Shown here: piece after piece, positions 1-8,751 of the stretch | How the letters are laid out: each line of letters starts with the position of its first letter | Numbering within the stretch: the stretch's first letter is position 1 | Origin: Bacteroidales bacterium | GTDB taxonomy: Bacteria; Bacteroidota; Bacteroidia; Bacteroidales; UBA932 | DNA: 42,068 bases | Reading direction: 5' to 3' | Assembly (NCBI GenBank): GCA_012511975.1 | Contig: JAAZEZ010000036.1 | Coordinates: forward strand, 1-42,068 | Position numbers and translations under genes: made by a program | The notes under the pieces: model-generated | The model's database searches: none | What the model was told of the DNA's origin: nothing | The model's input: the letters and a program-made list of their open reading frames with translations, nothing else

Positions 1-44
1 CTTAATAGTTTTGAGAGGTTTTATGAAAGGTACTTATTCGAAAG

Positions 45-117
45 TGGTCCCTCAGGGACTCGAACCCTGGACCCCAACATTAAGAGTGTCGTGCTCTACC
101 AACTGAGCTAAGAGACC
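45..117 (-). tRNA. tRNA-Lys (anticodon CTT)
   Basis: The reverse complement folds as a complete 73-nt tRNA. It has a 7-bp acceptor stem (GGTCTCT with AGGGACC, one G-T wobble), a D arm, a 5-bp anticodon stem with loop CTCTTAA (anticodon CTT, reading AAG) and a T arm with loop TTCGAGT. The CCA end is not encoded. It lies 66 nt downstream of the threonine aldolase gene on the same strand and could be co-transcribed or independent. Confidence 0.96.
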
Positions 118-183
118 TTTTCCCGTTTTGGGAGTGCAAATTTAGATATATTTTTTGCTTCTGCAAAATTATTGCAGCAATAA

Positions 184-1215
184 TCACCCTTTGACAGAGA
201 AAATTCTCTCCACTGAGGATTCGAACGCTGCGATGTCCTCATCAGTTGTATCCCACGAGGTTACAAGACGCGCCTCCCCTGCCTCCTCATTCCAGTAGTA
301 GAAAAAATATTCTTTCATAAGCTCCTCGAGAAAATCCTTTGGCGCATAAAAGAATAGCTGGTTGCTCTCTAGCTTCTGCGACAGACGTATCTGAGGATAT
401 TTCTTCAGCACATTGAACAGTTTTAAAGCCATATTGTTGGCATGATTGGCATTTTGGCGCCAAATTCCCTCTCCAAGATAGGGTAGAAATTGAGCAGCGA
501 GATAGCGTTGTTTAGAGGCCAATTGTGCCGACTGCTTCCGATAGTACTTGATGTTTTCGGATATTTCCGGAAGGAAACTGATTACCGCCTCCCCCATCAT
601 CATACCGTTCTTAGTGCCGCCAAAGCTGAGGATATCCACTCCTGCATCGACCGTCATCTCCTTGAAAGTACAATCCAACGCAACACAAGCGTTCGCCAGA
701 CGTGCGCCATCCATATGGAGAAAAAGTCCAAATGAGTGTATAAAGTCAGCCAGCCTCTTTACCTCATCCAGAGTATAGAGAGTGCCCAGTTCGGTAGCCT
801 GTGATATATAAACTGCACCGGGTTGTGAATGATGACAAACACCGAAATTCGTGAGATGAGACTTGACCAATTCCGGTGTAAGCTTGCCGTCTGGAGTCGA
901 AACCGGGATCAAAGGACAGCCGCTCATTTTGGCAGGGGCTCCGCACTCATCTACAAAAATGTGTGCTGTAGAAGCGCAGATAATAGAGTTGAAAGGGCGC
1001 GTCACTGCCTGCAATGCCACCGAATTAGCTCCCGTACCATTGAACACAAGAAAAGGATCAGCACTAGCGCCGAAATGTTCTTTTATCAATTTTTCCGCAG
1101 TTTCACTCCACGGATCATCACCATAACCTACCGCATGGTCTTTATTGGCTTTTATCAAAGCGTCCATCACTAATGGATGGACGCCTGAATTATTGTCACT
1201 TGCGAAACTTCTCAT
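184..1215 (-). CDS. ltaE: Low-specificity L-threonine aldolase
   Basis: A 343-residue, PLP-dependent fold-type I enzyme that cleaves L-threonine or L-allo-threonine to glycine and acetaldehyde in the cytoplasm. The N-terminus has the family's SDNNSG and GYGDDPW stretches. MDGAR at about 168-172 carries the PLP-ring aspartate, and SFGGTKNG at about 197-204 carries the Schiff-base lysine (K202). The length is normal. The start codon overlaps the stop of the upstream M48 peptidase gene by 4 nt (ATGA), so the two are probably translationally coupled in one operon with the glsB-like gene. Beta-eliminating lyases are related, but the motif set fits threonine aldolase best. The functional link between the aldolase and the peptidase is unclear. 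Confidence 0.93.
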   Translation of the reverse strand: MRSFASDNNSGVHPLVMDALIKANKDHAVGYGDDPWSETAEKLIKEHFGASADPFLVFNGTGANSVALQAVTRPFNSIICASTAHIFVDECGAPAKMSGCPLIPVSTPDGKLTPELVKSHLTNFGVCHHSQPGAVYISQATELGTLYTLDEVKRLADFIHSFGLFLHMDGARLANACVALDCTFKEMTVDAGVDILSFGGTKNGMMMGEAVISFLPEISENIKYYRKQSAQLASKQRYLAAQFLPYLGEGIWRQNANHANNMALKLFNVLKKYPQIRLSQKLESNQLFFYAPKDFLEELMKEYFFYYWNEEAGEARLVTSWDTTDEDIAAFESSVERIFSVKG

Positions 1216-2015
1216 TTGCCGATATAAGCTTTAGCATCAGGAATCGCCTCTATGAGTTTCTTGATTCGGTTTTCATCGCTGGGATGTGTACTGAGAAATT
1301 CGGGCATGGAAGCACCGCTGTTTGCAGTCATTGCCTGCCAGAAAATTGGGGCTTTGTCAACATCATATCCGGCAATAGCCATTATGATAAGGCCGATCCT
1401 GTCAGCCTCATATTCATGCTTGCGCGAATAAGGTAAAATCACACCAAACTGTCCTCCGAGTCCAAATGCAATCTCGAAAAGTGCCTGAGTGGTATCTGAT
1501 TTCCGGCCGGCCACCGAACCGAGGACCGAACCCGCCATGCTCATGAGGTTCTGTTGACTCATACGTTCATTACCGTGCTGAGCAACAGCATGGGCTATCT
1601 CGTGTCCCATAACCACAGCAATGTAATCAGGAGTATTTGTGAATTTCATTATGCCTTCATAGAAGACAATTTTACCATTGGGAAGACAAAAAGCATTGAC
1701 CTCTTCGGACTCCACTACCTGAAAATCCCATTTCAGTCCCTGGAGATAATGTGTCTCACCTATTGAAGTGAGATACTTCTCAAGAGCAGTAGTCATTTTA
1801 TAGCCAACTTCCTGTACAGCTGACGTTATCTGTTTGTTGGTCGAGAGCTTGGCTTTTGTCATAAACTCCTGATAAGATTGGTCTGAAAGAGACGAAATCT
1901 GGGAGTCTGAATAGAGCAGTACTCTTTTGCGTCCCGTAAAAGCCACCGAGCTGCAGGCAACAGTCACCATGACCGCTACCACAGCATAGACAACCCTTTT
2001 GAAATAACGTTTCAT
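1212..2015 (-). CDS. M48-family zinc metallopeptidase lipoprotein
   Basis: A 267-residue exported lipoprotein. The signal peptide ends in a lipobox with the acylated Cys at 21. The zinc site is HEIAH at 138-142, and the third ligand is expected in HEYEAD at about 200-205 (probably E201). M48 single-domain proteins of this type (BepA/LoiP-like, without TPR repeats) act in the periplasm or at the outer membrane in envelope quality control; the substrate here cannot be read from the sequence. The gene sits between a small stress-type membrane protein (6-nt gap) and threonine aldolase (4-nt overlap), so it is the middle gene of a three-gene operon. Confidence 0.92.
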   Translation of the reverse strand: MKRYFKRVVYAVVAVMVTVACSSVAFTGRKRVLLYSDSQISSLSDQSYQEFMTKAKLSTNKQITSAVQEVGYKMTTALEKYLTSIGETHYLQGLKWDFQVVESEEVNAFCLPNGKIVFYEGIMKFTNTPDYIAVVMGHEIAHAVAQHGNERMSQQNLMSMAGSVLGSVAGRKSDTTQALFEIAFGLGGQFGVILPYSRKHEYEADRIGLIIMAIAGYDVDKAPIFWQAMTANSGASMPEFLSTHPSDENRIKKLIEAIPDAKAYIGK

Positions 2016-2021
2016 GACAAT

Positions 2022-2273
2022 TTATTTCTTTTTCTTAAAGAGAGAAATTATCCATAGAAGAATCACGGCACCAAGGACAGCGGTCAGTAATGTACCCCAG
2101 ATACCACCCCAGCTGATGCCTAACCAGCCGAGAACCATACCGCCCAGAAAACCTCCGACGATACCTACAAGGAGATTGATCCAGAAACCGAATCCACCGC
2201 CTTTCATGATTTTACCTGCAATAAAACCGGCTAAAGCGCCAATAAGAATTGAAAGAATTATGCCCATAATCAA
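2022..2273 (-). CDS. GlsB/YeaQ/YmgE-family small membrane protein
   Basis: An 83-residue, glycine-rich hydrophobic protein with three likely transmembrane segments and a C-terminal KKKK. The N-terminal segment with AGFIAGKIMKG and the second with GIVGGFLGG match the transglycosylase-associated (GlsB/YeaQ) family, small inner-membrane proteins induced by general stress in other bacteria. No enzymatic activity is established for the family. It is probably the first gene of the operon with the M48 peptidase and threonine aldolase. A second ATG two codons in cannot be excluded as the start. Confidence 0.9.
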   Translation of the reverse strand: MIMGIILSILIGALAGFIAGKIMKGGGFGFWINLLVGIVGGFLGGMVLGWLGISWGGIWGTLLTAVLGAVILLWIISLFKKKK

Positions 2274-2350
2274 ATATTTTAAGTTTATAATTGTTCGTTA
2301 GAAGAGAACGGTCTGTAAAATTAGAAAAAAAATGTGAGTTGGACAATTTT

Positions 2351-2379
2351 ATAAATGGTCATGACCCGGCATTTATTTC
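2351..2379 (-). terminator. Possible hairpin terminator after the nuclease gene
   Basis: An inverted repeat ATAAATG/CATTTAT with an inner GGTCATGACC palindrome overlaps the nuclease stop codon. On the minus strand it is followed by AAAATT rather than a clean U-tract, so termination strength is doubtful. Confidence 0.35.
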
Positions 2380-3575
2380 CAGAAGGGATCGATGCTGGTT
2401 TCCACCTTTTTTGCAAGATCGACACCTATCTTGGCAGGCAGATTTACAAAGAAATCCATACCCAACTTGTTCTCAAGTGCAGAAATGGTCATCGACTGCT
2501 TCATCATTGTAGTATAATCGTTGGAGTAACCTCTGTGTTCGAAATAGAAGGCAACGCCTACAAAACCTTTAGTTGAACCACCTATTGAGGCATTCTGCTT
2601 ATAGCCCAGGAGTGCCTTGTAATAGCCGGTGGGGACGGTGACCTTCTTGCCTTCGTTGTCATTGACAAATTCCGTGCTGCCATCGATCACGCATCCGGTA
2701 ACAACGTATAATGTGTCTAGTTTTTTTGACCAGTCACGTACCGTGGTTTCAAGAGTGGCCCAGATATTCTCGTTGAGAGCACCTCGCTGAGGAGTTATAT
2801 TAGTACCATAGAAAGTCTGGATGTTGGCTTCATAAGAATAGCGGTCAGCTGAAGGGAGCTGATGACCTCTTTGGAAAGATCCTCCGCTATAGCCTCTAAA
2901 TAGTACCGGCTGATATTCGCGTGGAACCTTGGGATTGAGGTCCCAGAGATCCGCACGACTGCCGGTGCTGATGAGTCCCCTGTTGAGCGGATAGGCCACC
3001 CAGTGAGCTACAAGAGCCTTAGGATCCCAGTAGAATGAATAATTGCGGACATACTTTCCTCCAATGTTGGCACTATGAGTAATGAAATAGAGGCCATCCC
3101 CCTCTTTTGTTGCGGGAAGTTCAAGCCAATTGGTCAATTTGTCACTCTTAAGTTCTGTGGCTATCCCATTGATCTTGTCAGAACCCTTCTGTAAAAAGTT
3201 TTGTTGAACACGTTCACCTGCACAACTGAGGGTCAGCGTACAGCTGCGTGAGTCCTGAGAGTCATTGGCATCCCAGTTTAGCGCTACGTTGCTGGAATTG
3301 CCGCTACCGCGTAATGAGATTTGGCGATCATTTGAAGAATAAGAACTGAGCCATACCCAGTCAGCAGAGGCAACGCTGGAACTTTCGATTGTGAGAGTCC
3401 AGTCACCGGAAGCCTTGATGCTTATAAATTGGCTACCGGCAACAGATTCGGCCTCCGGTAGCAGTATGGAAAGTGAAAGTTCTTCCTTTGGTTTACAAGA
3501 TGAAAGAAAGAGTAATGACAGCACAAAAGCCGTCAAAATCGGAATTGGATTATTAGTTATTCTGGGAAGTTTCAT
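2373..3575 (-). CDS. Secreted DNA/RNA non-specific endonuclease with BACON-type domain
   Basis: A 400-residue lipoprotein (lipobox Cys at 27). Residues about 35-130 form a BACON-like beta-sandwich with the typical SGDWTL, NWDAND and FLQKG elements. Residues about 150-385 are a NUC1/endonuclease G-type nuclease: QRGHQLPSADR at 235-245 supplies the catalytic His (H238) and NITPQ at about 259-263 lies in the metal-binding region. The usual DRGH is QRGH here. BACON modules are found on surface and secreted proteins of Bacteroidota, so extracellular nucleic-acid scavenging or outer-surface DNA processing is the likely role (inference). It is monocistronic, with its own promoter-like box at 3640-3647. 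Confidence 0.92.
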   Translation of the reverse strand: MKLPRITNNPIPILTAFVLSLLFLSSCKPKEELSLSILLPEAESVAGSQFISIKASGDWTLTIESSSVASADWVWLSSYSSNDRQISLRGSGNSSNVALNWDANDSQDSRSCTLTLSCAGERVQQNFLQKGSDKINGIATELKSDKLTNWLELPATKEGDGLYFITHSANIGGKYVRNYSFYWDPKALVAHWVAYPLNRGLISTGSRADLWDLNPKVPREYQPVLFRGYSGGSFQRGHQLPSADRYSYEANIQTFYGTNITPQRGALNENIWATLETTVRDWSKKLDTLYVVTGCVIDGSTEFVNDNEGKKVTVPTGYYKALLGYKQNASIGGSTKGFVGVAFYFEHRGYSNDYTTMMKQSMTISALENKLGMDFFVNLPAKIGVDLAKKVETSIDPFWK

Positions 3576-3605
3576 AACTCTATTTTGCTGTTCTTTTGCT
3601 TAAAG

Positions 3606-3647
3606 AGGGTAAAATTATGGAATACTCTCTTTTACCCTACAAATATA
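3606..3647 (-). promoter_or_regulatory. Nuclease promoter with 9-bp inverted repeat
   Basis: On the minus strand TATATTTG (3647-3640) matches the Bacteroidota -7 consensus, but no good -33 element is visible. Directly downstream, at the expected start of the transcript, lies a perfect 9-bp inverted repeat, AGGGTAAAA (3606-3614) with TTTTACCCT (3630-3638), separated by 15 nt. It could be a repressor operator or a 5'-UTR hairpin. The repeat is seen directly; its regulatory role is inferred. Confidence 0.5.
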
Positions 3648-3715
3648 TTCATAACTATCATTTTATCACCTAACATAGAGTGATTCTTTACATTTCTTCA
3701 AATAACCAGCTTTTA

Positions 3716-3827
3716 GCTCTTAATTGTTAATTCTTTATTCTTTATTGCTAATTGCACCACCCTCCATCTCCCCTCATACAGACTCAACCCGCACCCCGCA
3801 ACCCGCACCCTGCAACCCGCACCCCGA
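3716..3827 (-). repeat. Degenerate 7-nt periodic repeat array, GC-rich then AT-rich
   Basis: Beginning 2 nt after the ugd stop codon, the minus strand reads in 7-nt units for about 16 units in one register. First come GC-rich units (GCGGGTT, GCAGGGT, GCGGGTT, GCGGGGT, GCGGGTT; also visible as three 14-bp tandem copies at 3786-3827). Four degenerate units follow, then AT-rich ones (GTGCAAT, TAGCAAT, AAAGAAT twice, TAACAAT). No reading frame uses it. A related array is at 10341-10417. Confidence 0.75.
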
Positions 3828-3829
3828 CA

Positions 3830-5062
3830 TCAGTCTCTTCTAAATATGTCTCTTGTATAGACTTTGTCACGAACGTCATCCAGCACACTATCATATCGGT
3901 TTGCTATGATGGAATGACTTCTGGACTTGAATTCTTCAAGGTTGTTGACCACTTTAGAACCGAAAAATGTAGTTCCATCTTTAAGGGCGGGCTCGTAGAT
4001 AATGACCGTAGCTCCTTTTGCCTTGATACGTTTCATCACACCTTGAATCGAACTCTGACGAAAATTGTCGGAATTCATCTTCATTGTCAAGCGGAAGACT
4101 CCAATAATACATTCTCTCTCCCGTTCTGCATCGTAAGCGGCATTTGATCCATAATAACCGGCCATTTTGAGTACTCTATCAGCTATGAAGTCCTTCCTGG
4201 TTCTATTTGATTCCACTATCGCACGCATCAGATCCTGCGGCACATCGGCATAATTTGCCAGCAATTGTTTGGTATCCTTCGGCAGACAATATCCTCCATA
4301 ACCGAAAGAGGGGTTATTGTAGTAATCACCTATACGGGGATCCAGACTTACGCCACGGATGATCTCGTGAGTATCCAGTCCTTTCATCTCTGCATATGTG
4401 TCGAGTTCATTGAAGAAAGATACCCTGAGTGCCAGAAAGGTGTTAGCAAAGAGTTTGACCGCCTCAGCCTCCGTAAATCCCATAAAAATTGTCTCCACAT
4501 TTGGTTTAAGGGCCGCTTCATCTAGAAGTGAAGCGAATCTACAGGCCGCCTCCATAAGTCTGGGATTGCTTTTATCCGTCCCGACAATTATACGTGAGGG
4601 ATAAAGATTGTCATAAAGAGCCTTGGATTCGCGGAGGAACTCCGGTGAAAACATTATGTTGTCACAATTATATTTTTTACACACCTGCACAGTAAATCCC
4701 ACCGGAACGGTACTCCTTATGACCATCATGGCATTAGGATTATGTTTCATCACGGTTTGAATAACCGTCTCCACTGCAGAAGTATCAAAGAAATTGAGTT
4801 TGGGATCATAATTGGTAGGAGCTGCTATTACCACAAAATCAGCATCTTTGTAGGCTGTTTCGGCATCAAGCGTTGCTGTAAGGTCTAGATCTTTTTCGGC
4901 AAAATATTTCTCTATATATTCATCCTGAATGGGAGACTCTCTGCGATTGATCATTTCTACCTTTTCGGGAATGATATCCAATGCCACAACCGTGTGACGC
5001 TGGCTCAAAAGCGTTGCCATCGAAAGTCCGACATATCCTGTACCGGCTACTGCAATTTTCAT
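3830..5062 (-). CDS. ugd: UDP-glucose 6-dehydrogenase (nucleotide sugar dehydrogenase)
   Basis: A 410-residue enzyme that oxidises UDP-glucose to UDP-glucuronate with two NAD+. The N-terminal Rossmann motif is GTGYVG at 7-12, SPEFLRE lies at about 139-145, and the catalytic cysteine is C259 in [10 protein letters not shown]. All three domains (NAD-binding, central dimerisation, UDP-binding) fit the family's normal length. It follows the epimerase-like gene by 20 nt, so the pair plausibly makes UDP-glucuronate and interconverts it with UDP-galacturonate for surface polysaccharide. No glycosyltransferase cluster is nearby. Other UDP-sugar substrates are possible but less likely. Confidence 0.93.
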   Translation of the reverse strand: MKIAVAGTGYVGLSMATLLSQRHTVVALDIIPEKVEMINRRESPIQDEYIEKYFAEKDLDLTATLDAETAYKDADFVVIAAPTNYDPKLNFFDTSAVETVIQTVMKHNPNAMMVIRSTVPVGFTVQVCKKYNCDNIMFSPEFLRESKALYDNLYPSRIIVGTDKSNPRLMEAACRFASLLDEAALKPNVETIFMGFTEAEAVKLFANTFLALRVSFFNELDTYAEMKGLDTHEIIRGVSLDPRIGDYYNNPSFGYGGYCLPKDTKQLLANYADVPQDLMRAIVESNRTRKDFIADRVLKMAGYYGSNAAYDAERERECIIGVFRLTMKMNSDNFRQSSIQGVMKRIKAKGATVIIYEPALKDGTTFFGSKVVNNLEEFKSRSHSIIANRYDSVLDDVRDKVYTRDIFRRD

Positions 5063-5082
5063 ATCTGTTATCTTTTTATCAA

Positions 5083-6129
5083 CTATTTTTCAAAATAAAA
5101 ATCCTTATACCATTCCACAAAAGCGCACAAGCCCTCCCTCAGTGGTGTCGCGGGCTTAAAGCCGAAATCTCTCTCCAGAGCAGAAGTGTCGGCAAATGTT
5201 ACCGGCACATCTCCCGGCTGCATAGGCACTAGTTTCTTATGCGAATCAAAATCATAATCGGCAGGTAACAACTCTGCACGTACCAATTCCTCCTGAAGAA
5301 CAGCAACGAAATCGAGCAGATTCTCGGGAGAACTGTTGCCAATATTATAAAGCGCATAAGGGGGTACAGGAAGCCCATCCTCCCCTACCGACCTCTTGGG
5401 AGCTTTCTGCATAACACGTACCACACCCTCCACTATGTCATCTATATAAGTAAAATCGCGCTGACAGTTGCCGTAGTTAAATATTTCAATTGTTTCCCCC
5501 TTTACCAATTTCTCCGTAAAATCGAAATAGGCCATATCCGGACGACCGGCAGGACCATAAACCGTAAAAAAGCGCAATCCGGTGGAGGGAATGTCGTAAA
5601 GCTTGGAATAGGCATGTGCCATAAGTTCATTGCTCTTTTTTGTGGCAGCATAGAGCGACACGGGATTATCAACCTTGTCTTCCGTCGAATAGGGCACCTT
5701 TTTATTGGATCCGTAAACCGAAGAGGAGGAGGCAAACACAAGGTGTTTCACACCACCTTCATACCTGTCATATGAATGGCGACAGGCCTCCAGGATATTA
5801 TAAAAACCAATCAAATTGGCCTCGATATAGGCATCCGGATTAATAATGGAGTAGCGAACACCTGCTTGCGCTGCCATATTTACTACAATCCGTGGCTTGA
5901 ATTGGCTAAAAACACGATCCATTAATTCCTTATCCGCAATATTGCCCTTGATAAAGATAAAGTCGTCATTCGATAACAACTTCTCCAGTCTGGCCTCCTT
6001 GAGACGGGGATCATAGTAATCATTCAGATTGTCTATACCCACTACCAAAGGATGGTCAAATCTGCGAAAAATCTCTTTTACAAGGTTTGCGCCAATAAAT
6101 CCTGCTGCTCCTGTTACAAGTACATTCAT
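5083..6129 (-). CDS. NAD-dependent epimerase, probable UDP-glucuronate 4-epimerase
   Basis: A 348-residue extended short-chain dehydrogenase. The NAD-binding GAAGFIG is at 7-13, ASSSSVYG at about 133-140 supplies the Ser, and YAATK at 160-164 supplies the catalytic Tyr and Lys. The residues near [13 protein letters not shown] at about 36-48 are characteristic of the UDP-glucuronate 4-epimerase (CapI/GalE-like) branch. Together with the adjacent UDP-glucose dehydrogenase this predicts UDP-galacturonate formation. The exact substrate is inferred from subfamily resemblance and gene pairing. It is the first gene of the two-gene unit. Confidence 0.87.
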   Translation of the reverse strand: MNVLVTGAAGFIGANLVKEIFRRFDHPLVVGIDNLNDYYDPRLKEARLEKLLSNDDFIFIKGNIADKELMDRVFSQFKPRIVVNMAAQAGVRYSIINPDAYIEANLIGFYNILEACRHSYDRYEGGVKHLVFASSSSVYGSNKKVPYSTEDKVDNPVSLYAATKKSNELMAHAYSKLYDIPSTGLRFFTVYGPAGRPDMAYFDFTEKLVKGETIEIFNYGNCQRDFTYIDDIVEGVVRVMQKAPKRSVGEDGLPVPPYALYNIGNSSPENLLDFVAVLQEELVRAELLPADYDFDSHKKLVPMQPGDVPVTFADTSALERDFGFKPATPLREGLCAFVEWYKDFYFEK

Positions 6130-6157
6130 TTTTAACCCTGGATTCGGCTTCTTTAAA

Positions 6158-6184
6158 GCCCCGATCAGTTGTTACTGTCGGGGC
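6158..6184 (-). terminator. Hairpin between DPP III and the epimerase gene
   Basis: GCCCCGA and TCGGGGC (7 bp) enclose an inner CAG/CTG stem and a TTGTTA loop. It lies 35 nt downstream of the DPP III stop. On the minus strand only TTTAAAG follows, a weak U-tract, so it may terminate partially or act as a processing or stabilising hairpin. Confidence 0.55.
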
Positions 6185-6218
6185 CACAATCTTAATGGAT
6201 CTCTGTTCTTACAAAGAG

Positions 6219-8213
6219 CTACAAAGTAGCATATTTGCGGCCATATTCCATCTGCTGATCGATGAAACTATCGCCATAGACAATCTTGTAGTCAACCACC
6301 TGGCCATCTTTCTCAACAGGAACGATATCGGGGTTGATAAAGCCGCGATAGGGCTTAAGTTCAAGTTTTGCATATCTATCCCTCACTTCTTTATGGAGAT
6401 CGGGATCTATATCGATAGCATATTTGAGCACAAGTGCCTTACCTGCCTCGTAATCGCCCTCTGACTTGATTCTCTGTATTTCACACAGAAACTCCCCAAA
6501 AAGCTCTCTCAGTCGCTCAAAGTCATTGATAACAAAGTAGGTCTTTCCGTCACGCACCTTTTTTTCAATAACGTTTTCAGCCTGGCCATGTTCAAACACC
6601 CACTCAGAGATGAGTTTGCGATTCTGCATATGAGCCTGTGTGTTGGTTTTTCCTAGTTCCACTCTTGTAAACTGAGTAAAGATACCATTGCGAATATAGT
6701 TCATATACTCAGCTTTGTAAGCTTCGGGATCATCAAGAATGCCGAGTTCTACAAGTTTGGGATCGGCAATATAATAAAGAGCAAAAAGGTCTGCACGTGA
6801 CTCCTCAATGGTTGAGCTATACTCTTTAAGTGCATTGGGAGAAACACCAGGAAGCAGCTGGCCGGAACCATGACCAAGACATTCATGTAGGTCAGTATGA
6901 AGATCTCCCGTTACTGAACCATATTTCCTACAGAAATCAATCTCCTCCTGATCCCACGCAAATTCTGTCAGAACGCTTTTAGGGCTCTGCTCAGTTGCTT
7001 TATCATAAGCCTTGGTTATATTGGCAATGGTCACTGATTTGGAACCATGTTCCTTGCGGATCCAGGCCGCATTAGGCAAATTAATGCCAATAGCTGTTGC
7101 GGGATAGTTGTCACCCGCGATACAGGCTACATTGATAACCTTGGCGGAAACACCCTTTACCTCATCCTTTTTAAAACGGGGGTCAACGGGTGAATTGTCT
7201 TCAAACCACTGGGCATTTTCACTAATGATCTCAGTACGACGTGAAGCTTCTTTATCACGGTATTGCACAATGCCTTCATAGGTGGCTTTGCGGCCTAAAG
7301 GGTCACTGTAATCCTCAACAAAACCATTTATAAAGTCGATATCGGAATCTACATCCGAGACCCAGGAAACATTATACTGATCCCACATATGCAGATCACC
7401 TGTCTTATAATACTCAATAAGTTCCGCTATATAGCGTTTCTGGAGATCATTCTCAGCTACCTCCGCAGCAGCTTCAAGATGGCCTATAATAACTTTGAGA
7501 GCGTTGCCGTAGAGACCGTCAGCCTTATAAACCTGCTCAACTATCTTTCCGTCCACTTTTACAAGACGGCTATTAAGACCATGTGAGATCGGACGCGGAT
7601 CGCCGGGCACTTCACGCGCATCGTAGAATGCGTTAACCTCAGCCGTAGTAACTCCTTCATAAAAGTTGACAGCAGATGCAGCTACAAGATCTTTTTCTGT
7701 ACCCTGATATATCATCTGTGGATAGAGTTCGGGATCAAATATCACAGGAAGAAGTTCCTCTTTTGCATCGGAACATCCCGCTTCATCCATTAAAGAGGCG
7801 AAATACTCCATTGAACATCCGGGAATAATCTTATCAAGGGCATAATGGTGATGAATGCCATTGCTGAAAAAGACTCTTTTGGCATAAATCATAAACTCGT
7901 CAAACTCCGGACCTGACTTGCCTCCGCAATTCTCAATTATCGCTTCCAATACCTTTCGGATAGGGAGATTGTACTTGAAGTTTTGCACCCAGATGATATC
8001 ACGACCTGCTTTTGCCGCCTCAGTCAGATGATAAACATACTCCTTCTGCTGCAGTGTGAGACCATCCCAATTGGGAACTTGGTACCTCAATACCTCAATA
8101 TCGGCAAAGTGATCTATAGAATAGATGAACTCCGTTTGATCCTCTCCTGTTGAACAGGCGTTAAGGGCTACACCGAGCCCAACAATTATAATCATACTTC
8201 TGAAAAAATTCAT
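6219..8213 (-). CDS. Dipeptidyl peptidase III (M49) lipoprotein
   Basis: A 664-residue zinc exopeptidase releasing N-terminal dipeptides. I chose the ATG at 8213 because it begins a textbook lipoprotein signal peptide with the lipobox Cys at residue 20; an open frame continues 60 codons further upstream (see 8214-8393). The hallmark HECLGH (HEXXGH) is at 443-448, and the third zinc ligand is in EESRAD at about 470-475. Bacteroides DPP III enzymes are of similar length. Being a lipoprotein, it should work on peptides in the periplasm or at the cell surface. It has no clear promoter of its own and may be read from the holin/YtxH transcript. Confidence 0.93.
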   Translation of the reverse strand: MNFFRSMIIIVGLGVALNACSTGEDQTEFIYSIDHFADIEVLRYQVPNWDGLTLQQKEYVYHLTEAAKAGRDIIWVQNFKYNLPIRKVLEAIIENCGGKSGPEFDEFMIYAKRVFFSNGIHHHYALDKIIPGCSMEYFASLMDEAGCSDAKEELLPVIFDPELYPQMIYQGTEKDLVAASAVNFYEGVTTAEVNAFYDAREVPGDPRPISHGLNSRLVKVDGKIVEQVYKADGLYGNALKVIIGHLEAAAEVAENDLQKRYIAELIEYYKTGDLHMWDQYNVSWVSDVDSDIDFINGFVEDYSDPLGRKATYEGIVQYRDKEASRRTEIISENAQWFEDNSPVDPRFKKDEVKGVSAKVINVACIAGDNYPATAIGINLPNAAWIRKEHGSKSVTIANITKAYDKATEQSPKSVLTEFAWDQEEIDFCRKYGSVTGDLHTDLHECLGHGSGQLLPGVSPNALKEYSSTIEESRADLFALYYIADPKLVELGILDDPEAYKAEYMNYIRNGIFTQFTRVELGKTNTQAHMQNRKLISEWVFEHGQAENVIEKKVRDGKTYFVINDFERLRELFGEFLCEIQRIKSEGDYEAGKALVLKYAIDIDPDLHKEVRDRYAKLELKPYRGFINPDIVPVEKDGQVVDYKIVYGDSFIDQQMEYGRKYATL

Positions 8214-8393
8214 AACATAGTGTTTTATATATACTCCGAGGGAGTTTATCAATCTTGTAGGTCTGTAAAAATAGGCGGCATAATCGATATCCTTGCGAAT
8301 CATATTTTCGCCTTTTACTGCATTGATCTCGAGTTCTCTAATTTGCGACTCAAGCTGTTTCATTGTCTTAATTTTACTGTAATCCTTCCTCAT
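8214..8393 (-). other. Open in-frame extension upstream of DPP III, possible small ORF
   Basis: Sixty stop-free codons run in frame into DPP III, starting at ATG 8393 (overlapping the holin gene by 20 nt) or ATG 8363. The predicted peptide is not random-looking: a charged helix (KQLESQIRELE), then YFYRPTRL and SLGVYIKHYV just before the lipoprotein start. YtxH and holin-like genes are often followed by a third small gene, and this may be its remnant, now lacking its own stop. If translated as a fusion, the signal peptide would be internal. I think the DPP III start at 8213 is used, but cannot exclude the fusion. Confidence 0.4.
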
Positions 8394-8742
8394 CTTTCTC
8401 GAAAAATAAAGTGATGAAAGCCCTTACCAGCCCGTTGACAAAAATACGCTTCCTAAACAGGAAGAACACAAGGGCAACGACAAGGAAAATACCTGCAATT
8501 ATGAGCATCCCATAAGCTTGGGAGCCTAAAATCTCTCCAAGCCAAACACCAAGTGCCATTGCCAGGAAAGAAAAAGCGACCAATATGACCAAAACTATAA
8601 CAACCCAAGCAAATAGTACCGCAAGCGAAGCGGTAAGGCGCTTAGTAGTTTTAAGTTTGAGCTGGTCAAGACGGTTGTCGGCATAATCTTTTACTGAATT
8701 GCCGATATCCTCGAGAGGCCCGAGAAAAGTCCTGGGATCCAT
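8374..8742 (-). CDS. Phage holin-superfamily (YqjE-like) membrane protein
   Basis: A 122-residue protein. A basic amphipathic N-terminus (residues 1-37) precedes two transmembrane helices at about 40-70 and 75-105, with RKR between membrane and C-terminus. This is the Phage_holin_3_6/YqjE layout. Despite the name these are chromosomal inner-membrane proteins usually encoded beside a YtxH or DUF883 protein; lysis activity is not expected. It lies 9 nt after the YtxH gene in one operon. No other phage genes are present. Confidence 0.85.
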   Translation of the reverse strand: MDPRTFLGPLEDIGNSVKDYADNRLDQLKLKTTKRLTASLAVLFAWVVIVLVILVAFSFLAMALGVWLGEILGSQAYGMLIIAGIFLVVALVFFLFRKRIFVNGLVRAFITLFFEKDEEGLQ

Positions 8743-8751
8743 AGCCGAAAA

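Noticed and set aside
3716-3827. CRISPR array
   Set aside because: Units are 7 nt with no unique spacers, and there are no cas genes.
3830-6129. Capsular polysaccharide locus
   Set aside because: Only the two UDP-sugar enzymes are present; no Wzx/Wzy, glycosyltransferases or UpxY/UpxZ regulators.
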